Below, one piece after another: positions 58,206 to 64,000 of a stretch of 64,000 bases of DNA (within the stretch, counting starts at the first letter, position 1; each line of letters begins with the position of its first letter). The notes under the pieces are model-generated. The model searched no databases. It had not been told where the DNA came from and was given only the letters and a program-made list of their open reading frames with translations. The position numbers and the translations under genes are program-made. This DNA is from an uncultured Sutterella sp. (GTDB taxonomy: Bacteria; Pseudomonadota; Gammaproteobacteria; Burkholderiales; Burkholderiaceae_F), in assembly GCA_949287305.1 (NCBI GenBank), contig CASEFX010000019.1, positions 1 through 64,000 on the forward strand, read 5' to 3'.

Positions 58206-58694
58206 TCAGGCTTCGGTCTTTTCAGCCGGCGCTTCGGCGGCGGCTTCCTCAACCTTTTCTTCCTTCTTGGCGCGGCGCGTCGTCTTGTGAGGAACTTCCT
58301 TCACCGGCGCGGCTTCCTCGAAGGCTTCGGCTTCGACGACTTCCTTTTCTTCGGATTCGGCTTCCTTTTCGCCGGCCTCTTCCTCGTTTTCGTCGGCCTC
58401 TTCTTCGTCTTCTTCGTCTTCGGTCACGTCGATCTCGACCTCTTCGGCTTCGTCATCCTTTTCGTCGGAGAAAAGCGAACAAACCTTGTCGTGCATACGG
58501 GTGAGATGATCCTCGGCGAGCATCGTGATCATGTTGTAGTCGGCCGTGGCGACGCGCACGATGGCGTCTTCAATGTACTCTTCGACCGAGTCGTAGCCGA
58601 TCATCTCGGCGATGTCGCGCAGGTTCTTGAAATCTCCCTTGTGAATCTGGATTTCAATCGTGCGGATTTTTTTCTTGTCGGATTTCTTTCCCAT
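58206..58694 (-). CDS. Small protein with a basic N-terminus and a long acidic tail
   Basis: 162 residues. The N-terminus MGKKSDKKKIRTIEIQIHKG is Lys-rich, followed by a short alpha/beta segment (DFKNLRDIAEMIGYDSVEEY) reminiscent of ribbon-helix-helix proteins. From about residue 85 the tail is almost all Glu/Asp with Ala and Lys (IDVTEDEEDEEEADENEEEA). The basic-then-acidic layout resembles small nucleic-acid or ribosome-associated proteins, but I do not recognise it. ATG 58694 has only a distant GAGGA; an in-frame TTG 58718 is an alternative. It is transcribed alone. Confidence 0.72.
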   Translation of the reverse strand: MGKKSDKKKIRTIEIQIHKGDFKNLRDIAEMIGYDSVEEYIEDAIVRVATADYNMITMLAEDHLTRMHDKVCSLFSDEKDDEAEEVEIDVTEDEEDEEEADENEEEAGEKEAESEEKEVVEAEAFEEAAPVKEVPHKTTRRAKKEEKVEEAAAEAPAEKTEA

Positions 58695-58982
58695 GATCAA
58701 AAGGATCCTCAATATCAAAAAACAAACAACCGGGGGCAGTCAGTGTAGACCGCCCGCCGGCTTTTGTGTCATGCAGAAATAATTGCTTACCACTAGGTGC
58801 GTAGCTTTTTATCAAAGGCTATTCTGAATAACCCTTGAGACTACGGACGTCTCGGAAAAACTTTTCGAGACTTCCGGAGGCCCGCGTGGCAGAATTAGGC
58901 AATGAACCCTCGAACGAAGCGCCGCGGAGAATCCCCTTTTGCGCCGCTTCATTCTCAATTTTCACAAAAAGGAGTCCCCCGC

Positions 58983-59228
58983 ATGCACGCATTCGCCAAC
59001 GCTTTCGAGAGAAGGTGGTTCTGGATCTTCATGGTGATCTGGGCGTTCATCATGCTGCCCCTGCCCATCTTCTACGACACGGAATACAACCCGAGCTTCT
59101 TCGGCGTTCCCCTCTTCATATACGGGTGGCTCGTCTACGGAATCTTCACGATTTGCATGATCGGCGTTTGGGCGCACTCCTGCCTCAAGCGTCCCGAATA
59201 TCACGAATTTGACGACGAGGAAGCCTGA
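58983..59228 (+). CDS. Small inner-membrane partner of a sodium:solute symporter (DUF3311/YhdT-like)
   Basis: 81 residues with two membrane helices: WFWIFMVIWAFIMLPLPIF (about 13-31) and GWLVYGIFTICMIGVWAHSC (about 48-67), ending in an acidic tail (EYHEFDDEEA). Such short proteins are commonly encoded just before SSS-family symporters, as YhdT is before PanF. AAGGAG precedes ATG 58983 by 7 bases, and its TGA overlaps the symporter ATG (TGATG). It probably forms a complex with, or stabilises, the symporter. Confidence 0.83.
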   Translation: MHAFANAFERRWFWIFMVIWAFIMLPLPIFYDTEYNPSFFGVPLFIYGWLVYGIFTICMIGVWAHSCLKRPEYHEFDDEEA

Positions 59229-60724
59229 TGCAGCACACCATTGACACGGTCAGCATGACGGGGCCGTTCCTTACCGTCATCATTCTCTACTGTCTCATTC
59301 TGACGGGTCTCGGCTGGTACGGTTCTCAGAAGAACCGTTCGCTTTCCGACTTCTTCACGATGTCCGGGAAGGCCGGGGCCATTCTTACGGGCGTCGCCTA
59401 CTTCTCGACGCAGTACTCCATGTCGACCTTCATGGGCGTGCCGGGGTCGATCTACCACGTGGGCTACGCCGGGATGTCCGTCTCGGTGCCGGGCATCGCC
59501 TTCTCGATGCTCATCCCCGCGCTTCTCGTCGGTCGCCGGCTCATCACGCTCGGCCACCGCTACAAGATGCTCACGATGGCCGACTACCTCGCGGACCGCT
59601 ATGAATCGACCGGCATCCGCGGGCTTCTCGCCGTCCTCATGCTCGTCTTCCTCGTCTCGATGATGGGCGCGCAGACGATCGGCGGCGGCGTGATCTTCAC
59701 GACCTACACGGGCGCGCCCGAATGGGTCGGGATCACCGTCATGGGCGTCACCGTGATTCTCTACTGCATGGCGGGCGGCATCCGCTCGATCATGCTCACC
59801 GACCTCATCCAGGGCATCCTCATGGTCGTGACGGCGGTCGTCACCTTCTTCGTGTCGCTTGAATTGGGCGGCGGTCTCGACGTCATCAACGCCAAGCTCG
59901 CGGCCATGGACACGAACTACGTGAGCTTCCCCGGTCACAACAACAGCTATCCCTGGCAGAACTACGTCTCGATGATCGTGATGTGGTCCTTCTTTGCGAT
60001 CGGTCAGCCTCACCTCTTCACGAAGTTCTTCACGATGAAGGACCACAAGACGATGTTCAAGGCCGTCATTCTCGGCACGCTCGGCATGTGGTTCTCCGCC
60101 TCCTTCATCGAATGGTGCGGCGTCACGGGCATCATCGCCTTCCCGGGCCTCGAAGGGAAGAACTCCGACTTCGTCGTGCCGCTCATTCTGCAGGGCGGTC
60201 TCTCGCCGGTCCTCTCGTCCCTCATGGTGGCGGGCATCTTCTCGGCGGGCATGTCGACGATTTCGTCGCTGCTCCTCACGGCCACGTCCGCCGCGTCGCG
60301 CGACCTCTATCAGAAGATCCTGAAGCGTGACGCCACCGACGAAGAAACCTGGCACCTCTCGAAGGTGATCACGGTCGTCCTCGGCATCATTGCGATCGGC
60401 ATCGGCATCTCGAAGCCCGGCTCCATCTTCCAGATCGTTCTCTTCGCCTTCGGCGGCCTCGGCATCTGGGCGGCCCCGATTCTGCTCGGCATGTACTGGC
60501 GCCGCGCCACGACGACGAGCGTCTATGTGGGCGTCATCGCCGCGGAAATCCTCTACGTCCTCATCACGCTCGAATTCCCGAGCTGGTCCTTCGGCTTCAA
60601 TCCGCTGATCGTCGCCTGGGCCTTCGCGATGGTCGTGATGATCCTCGTGAGTCTCGTGACGAAGCCCGTGTCCGAAGCGACGATCCGCCGTCACTTCGAC
60701 GACCTCGACCGCCACGCCGACTGA
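59228..60724 (+). CDS. Sodium:solute symporter (SSS family, PanF-like)
   Basis: 498 residues with about 13 membrane segments. SSS signatures include FTMSGKAGAILTGVAYFSTQ, YCMAGGIRSIMLTDLIQGILM, cited in part, and SAGMSTISSLLLTATSAASRDLYQK. These carriers import organic acids, amino acids or pantothenate with Na+. It follows its small membrane partner and is followed by a hairpin and a creatininase-family gene. Together with the amidohydrolase genes around it, uptake of an amide or lactam-like compound is plausible but not proven. Confidence 0.93.
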   Translation: MQHTIDTVSMTGPFLTVIILYCLILTGLGWYGSQKNRSLSDFFTMSGKAGAILTGVAYFSTQYSMSTFMGVPGSIYHVGYAGMSVSVPGIAFSMLIPALLVGRRLITLGHRYKMLTMADYLADRYESTGIRGLLAVLMLVFLVSMMGAQTIGGGVIFTTYTGAPEWVGITVMGVTVILYCMAGGIRSIMLTDLIQGILMVVTAVVTFFVSLELGGGLDVINAKLAAMDTNYVSFPGHNNSYPWQNYVSMIVMWSFFAIGQPHLFTKFFTMKDHKTMFKAVILGTLGMWFSASFIEWCGVTGIIAFPGLEGKNSDFVVPLILQGGLSPVLSSLMVAGIFSAGMSTISSLLLTATSAASRDLYQKILKRDATDEETWHLSKVITVVLGIIAIGIGISKPGSIFQIVLFAFGGLGIWAAPILLGMYWRRATTTSVYVGVIAAEILYVLITLEFPSWSFGFNPLIVAWAFAMVVMILVSLVTKPVSEATIRRHFDDLDRHAD

Positions 60725-60744
60725 CGTATCCCATTGATCTTTTC

Positions 60745-60775
60745 GGAAAGCCGCCCCGCGCGGCTTTCCCTCTTT
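60745..60775 (+). terminator. Hairpin between symporter and creatininase-family genes
   Basis: GGAAAGCCGC (60745-60754) pairs with GCGGCTTTCC (60760-60769), followed by CTCTTT. Because the next gene starts 11 bp later, it may act as a partial terminator or attenuator. Confidence 0.7.
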
Positions 60776-60785
60776 GAGGCACACC

Positions 60786-61565
60786 ATGCAGCTTGCTCAT
60801 CTCTCCTGGCACAAGGCCGAACCGATTCTCAAGAACCCCGACACGCTCGTCGTCATCCCCGTGGGGAGCACCGAACAGCACGGCCCCGTGGGCCCGCTCG
60901 GCACCGACTGGCTCATCCCCGAATGGATCACGAAGGAAATGGAAAAACGCTGCGACATTCTCGTCACGCCCGTCGTGCCCTTCGGCGTCGCGACGCACCA
61001 CACGTCGTTTCCCGGCACGATCGACATGGGCCTCGACACGATGACGGGGATCTTCCGCGGCATTTTCGAAAGTCTCACGCGCCACGGCGCGCGGCGTTTC
61101 CTCGTCGTGAACGGTCACGGCGGCAATGACCCCGCCATCGAACGCGCGGGCCTCGAGACCGCCCGCAAGACGGGCGCGCTCATTTCGCTTCTCAACTGGT
61201 GGAGCATCGCCCCGCAGCTCAATCCCGAATGGACCACGGGACACGGCGACGCGCAGGAAGTCTCCGCGATGGCCTACATTCACCCCGAACTCGTCGACCT
61301 CAAGAACTGCCCCGAAACCCGCGCGAACAACCTCTCGGACGAGCTCGTCTTCACGCACCTCTCGAGCCTCAAGTTCCGCGGCGCCAACGTGAAGCTCGTG
61401 CGCGACATCCGGCTCGGCATTCCCGAGGGCGGCTACGGCGGCATCGCGAGCGAAAAGGCCACGGCCGACTGGGGCGGCGCGATGATGCCCGCGATCGTCG
61501 ACTACTTCTGCGAATTCGCCGAAGCCTTCCGCAGGATCCCGCTCGACCGTCCCATCGAAAGGTAA
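60786..61565 (+). CDS. Creatininase-family amidohydrolase
   Basis: 259 residues. Metal motifs are VGSTEQHGP (Glu, His), LGTDW (Asp) and VVNGHGGNDPA (His), with a later Glu in HGDAQEVSAMAY. The family opens cyclic amides such as creatinine or formamidopyrimidines. GAGG precedes ATG 60786 by 6 bases; TTG 60774 in frame is less likely. It lies in a run symporter - creatininase - M28-like - TRAP receptor, all on the plus strand, suggesting one catabolic function. Substrate unknown. Confidence 0.92.
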   Translation: MQLAHLSWHKAEPILKNPDTLVVIPVGSTEQHGPVGPLGTDWLIPEWITKEMEKRCDILVTPVVPFGVATHHTSFPGTIDMGLDTMTGIFRGIFESLTRHGARRFLVVNGHGGNDPAIERAGLETARKTGALISLLNWWSIAPQLNPEWTTGHGDAQEVSAMAYIHPELVDLKNCPETRANNLSDELVFTHLSSLKFRGANVKLVRDIRLGIPEGGYGGIASEKATADWGGAMMPAIVDYFCEFAEAFRRIPLDRPIER

Positions 61566-61605
61566 AATCTGCGCTTCGTCCCGATTTTCTCAACGGAGAA
61601 CCTTC

Positions 61606-63237
61606 ATGACATTCCCCGCCGACAGCGCCCGTTTCACCGAAATCCTCGAAGCGACGCTCCACGACCTCGTCCTCACGGGCGAGCGCCTCTCGAACGACAA
61701 CGAAACGAAGGCCTTCGATCTTCTCGAAGAACGCTTCCGCGCCGCGGGCGCCGAAGTGGAGAGGGAAACCGTTCCGCTCTTCGTCTCGACCGTTCCGCAC
61801 GCGCATCTGGAAGTGAACGGCGAGACGCTGCGCGCCCAAGGGAACGCCATGACGGCCCCCGTCACGACGGGCACGGGCGGCGGTCACCGCCTTCGCGTGA
61901 CGGGCCGCCCCGTCCTCTGGACGGACGACGCGAAGGCGCCCGAGGAACCGTCGATCGCGGTCGTGACGGGCCTCGCAAACCTCGGGATCCTGCGCCGCGC
62001 CGAACGTCTCGGCTTTATGGGCGTCCTCTTCGTCACGGGCGAGCGCATTCACCGCATGATCGTCTCCGACGTCTGGGGAAGTCCCGTCCCGGGCGTTGAA
62101 GACCGCTACATTTCGATTCCGAACGCCTCGATCGACAACGAAACGGCGAAGCGCTTGGGCGACGGTCCCGTGACGCTGGAAATCGAAACGGAAAGCCGGT
62201 GGCTTGCGAGCCCCGTGCTCACCGCGACGTTGCCCGGGGCGGAATCGGACAAATACGCGCTTCTTACGGGCCACATCGACAGCTGGGGCGCCGGCGCGAT
62301 CGACAACGCCTCGGGCCTTGCCGCCTCGACGGCGATTCTCGACGAGCTTGCCAAAACACCTCACCCATACGGCCTCAAGGTGGTCGTCTGGTCGGGGCAC
62401 AGCCACGGCCGCTATGCGGGAAGCACCGCCTGGTGCGACCGGTACGCTTCCGAGCTCGCCCGACGCGCCTTCCTGCACGTGAATCTCGACTGCCTCGGCA
62501 TGGCGGGGGCGACGCTCTGCGGTTTCGCCCCGGCGATGCCCTCGACCGAAGGGCTCGCGCGACGGGCGCTCGCGCTCCCCGAAGGCGAATCCCCGCGGTT
62601 CACGCGCTTCAACCGCTCGTGCGATCAGTCTTTCCTTGCGCTCGGGATTCCGAGCGTCTTCTCGAACGTTTCGCTCGTGCCGCCCGATCCGAAACTCGCC
62701 GTGGCGGGCCTGGCGGGCGGCTACGGAGACCGCTGGCATTCGGACGACGACACAGAGGAAGGAATCGACAGGACATTTCTCCTGCGCGACGCCCTCGCGG
62801 GGCTGCGCGCGGTGTCGGAGGCCCTCGATAAAGGCCCCGAAGCGCTCTCGCCCGCCGCGGAGTGGCGGGACTTTTCGAGCCGCACGCTCAAGGCCGTCCA
62901 CGACGCGATGAAAAAGCTCAGCGCCACCCGCGAAGGCATGCTCTACTGCCGCGCGGACGTTTGGGGGACGTACATCGATCTTCTCATCGAGACGGAAATG
63001 CGCCTCCAGAGCCTCACCGACGACGAAGCGCAGGCTTTTCTCCGGGGGCTCGTCGCGGTTTCCTACACGTCCGACGACGCCGGGCGCTACGACCCCGCGG
63101 GGATCGACGCCGTCACGCCCTTCGAGCGCGAAGTGAAGGCCCTTCTCGGCGAGGAGACGTTCTCCCACGCCCGCGCGACGGCGCTTCTTCGCAGCCTCAA
63201 TTCGCTCGAGCGCAAGGTCGCGCGTCTTTTGCCGTGA
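61606..63237 (+). CDS. M28-like metallopeptidase-fold protein with a PA-type insert
   Basis: 543 residues, no signal peptide. The zinc-site pattern is LLTGHIDSW (His), GAIDNASGLAAS (Asp), LHVNLDCLGM (Asp) and RWHSDDDTEE (His). A PA-like insert lies at about 100-205 (ILRRAERLGFMGVLFVTGE). At the position where M28 enzymes carry the catalytic Glu pair (GEEEGLxGS) this protein has WSGHSHGRYAGS, so Glu is replaced by His/Ser. That could mean altered chemistry or loss of activity. The C-terminal 140 residues are helical. It follows the creatininase-family gene by 40 bp and is probably cotranscribed. Confidence 0.82.
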   Translation: MTFPADSARFTEILEATLHDLVLTGERLSNDNETKAFDLLEERFRAAGAEVERETVPLFVSTVPHAHLEVNGETLRAQGNAMTAPVTTGTGGGHRLRVTGRPVLWTDDAKAPEEPSIAVVTGLANLGILRRAERLGFMGVLFVTGERIHRMIVSDVWGSPVPGVEDRYISIPNASIDNETAKRLGDGPVTLEIETESRWLASPVLTATLPGAESDKYALLTGHIDSWGAGAIDNASGLAASTAILDELAKTPHPYGLKVVVWSGHSHGRYAGSTAWCDRYASELARRAFLHVNLDCLGMAGATLCGFAPAMPSTEGLARRALALPEGESPRFTRFNRSCDQSFLALGIPSVFSNVSLVPPDPKLAVAGLAGGYGDRWHSDDDTEEGIDRTFLLRDALAGLRAVSEALDKGPEALSPAAEWRDFSSRTLKAVHDAMKKLSATREGMLYCRADVWGTYIDLLIETEMRLQSLTDDEAQAFLRGLVAVSYTSDDAGRYDPAGIDAVTPFEREVKALLGEETFSHARATALLRSLNSLERKVARLLP

Positions 63238-63292
63238 AAAGCCTGAAAAAAGCGCGGTTCGGCAATCTTTTCTCGGGATTTTCGCCCGCGCA

Positions 63293-63301
63293 TGCTACAA
63301 T
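63293..63301 (+). promoter_or_regulatory. Extended -10 promoter of the TRAP receptor gene
   Basis: TGCTACAAT lies 39 bases before the GTG start of the receptor gene, so this gene has its own promoter although it follows the M28-like gene closely. Confidence 0.6.
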
Positions 63302-63340
63302 TTTTGGAATTTCCATCCCACTCCTTTCCTGAGGTCAGCC

Positions 63341-64000
63341 GTGAAGTCTCTTCTCTGCGCCACACTTTCCGCCGTCTTTCTTGCGGTCGCCCCGCAGGCC
63401 GACGCCGCCGACTTTGACAACCTTACGATCCGCCTGGCCCACACGGCCGCGGTTTCGCACGCCCACCACGAGGCGGCGCAGCTCTTTGCGAAGAACGTCG
63501 CCGAACGCACGGGCAACAAAGTGAAGGTGGAGGTCTATCCCGCGGGCGAATTGGGCGACCAGCCGTCGCTTGCGGAACAGGTGACGCTCGGCGCCCTCGA
63601 CATGGCCGTCGTCTCGCTCGGCAACATGGCGATGTACTCGAAGAAGTTGAACGCCATGACGGCGCCCTTCCTCTTTGAAGACTACGACCACGCCCACCGC
63701 GTGATCGACGGCTTCGTCATGGACTGGATGAACCAGGGCCTCGCCGAACACGACTGCGTGGGCCTTTCGATGTTCGACTACGGCTTCCGCCAGACGACGA
63801 CGCAGGACATCGTCGTCAACAAGGCCGAAGACCTCAAGGGCGTCAAGATCCGCGTGCCGCCCTCCACGGGTCTGCTCGCCGCCTTCGACGCGATCGGCGC
63901 CAACACGCAGCGAATCGCCTACTCCGAGCTCTACACGTCCCTCAAGCAAGGCGTCGTCGCGGCCGAGGAAAACCCCGTCTTCACGATTCTCGCCGACTCG
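63341..64000 (+). CDS. TRAP transporter substrate-binding protein (DctP family), cut by the window edge
   Basis: The first 220 residues are visible. Sec signal MKSLLCATLSAVFLAVAPQADA, then a DctP-type fold: LTIRLAHTAAVSHAHHEAAQ, VEVYPAGELGDQPSLAEQVT, LDMAVVSLGNMAMYSKKLNA, the family loop KGVKIRVPPSTGLLAAFDAI with the carboxylate-binding Arg, and YSELYTSLKQGVVAAEENP. Such receptors deliver C4-dicarboxylates, keto acids or amino-acid derivatives to a DctQM permease, expected to the right. GTG 63341 has GAGG 6 bases upstream. The promoter and the context suggest use with the neighbouring hydrolases. Confidence 0.92.
   Translation, partial: MKSLLCATLSAVFLAVAPQADAADFDNLTIRLAHTAAVSHAHHEAAQLFAKNVAERTGNKVKVEVYPAGELGDQPSLAEQVTLGALDMAVVSLGNMAMYSKKLNAMTAPFLFEDYDHAHRVIDGFVMDWMNQGLAEHDCVGLSMFDYGFRQTTTQDIVVNKAEDLKGVKIRVPPSTGLLAAFDAIGANTQRIAYSELYTSLKQGVVAAEENPVFTILADS

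Overview
The window is GC-rich, densely coded DNA. The gene families and protein textures fit a gut-associated anaerobic or microaerophilic betaproteobacterium of the Burkholderiales, most like Sutterellaceae. The main grounds are many Tat- or Sec-exported fumarate/urocanate-reductase-type flavoproteins, small separate tetraheme cytochromes c, TtrS/TtrR-like sensors, rubrerythrin and CstA. The family assignment is inference from protein content; there is no rRNA gene here to test it. I see no tRNA or rRNA gene and no genuine CRISPR array.

Layout. 0-4 kb: the tail of an unidentified protein, a secreted Asp/Arg-rich protein, cstA (-) and an exported flavodoxin-like oxidoreductase. 4-10.5 kb: respiratory module 1, a sensor kinase, a FixJ-type regulator and a flavoprotein on the minus strand, divergent from a second flavoprotein plus tetraheme cytochrome. 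10.7-20.9 kb: tautomerase, dps, a nitrobindin-like barrel, a TolC/HlyD/ABC-2 exporter operon that runs into tatD and an ankyrin protein, then a DUF134-FeMo-cofactor-type fusion and a PepSY protein. 21-26.3 kb: amidohydrolase, rubrerythrin, a FabG/ketosynthase pair and a DUF4261 protein. 26.3-31.2 kb: respiratory module 2 (Cache-type kinase, OmpR-type regulator, flavoprotein, tetraheme cytochrome). 31.2-32.8 kb: an AT-richer island with one DUF4143-type ATPase gene flanked on both sides by palindromes repeated every 33 bp. 32.8-43.7 kb: Bcr/CflA exporter, rlhA, hydG, several small or unknown genes, an AraC regulator and a purine permease. 43.9-45.7 kb: a complete IS608-type IS200/IS605 element with divergent tnpA and tnpB. 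45.7-51.8 kb: respiratory module 3 (kinase, regulator, lipoprotein-type flavoprotein, FMN+FAD flavoprotein). 52-64 kb: a broken zinc dehydrogenase, a secreted esterase, a phosphopantetheinyl transferase/O-methyltransferase pair, and a run of amidohydrolase, symporter, creatininase, M28-like and TRAP-receptor genes.

How it works together. The dominant theme is periplasmic anaerobic respiration. Five exported flavoprotein reductases, two exported tetraheme cytochromes and three two-component systems sit in three modules. Each module appears to sense a periplasmic ligand and switch on its own reductase. Modules 1 and 3 share the gene order kinase-regulator-flavoprotein with overlapping stops and starts, so they look like paralogous copies. 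The last 5 kb looks like uptake and hydrolysis of amide or peptide-like substrates.

The most notable items are the palindrome-flanked ATPase island, the IS608-type element that replaced the stop codon of a respiratory flavoprotein, the metal-binding DUF134 fusion with a 22-bp palindrome at its promoter, the hydG gene without hydE or hydF nearby, and a zinc dehydrogenase carrying a frameshift plus two lost catalytic residues.
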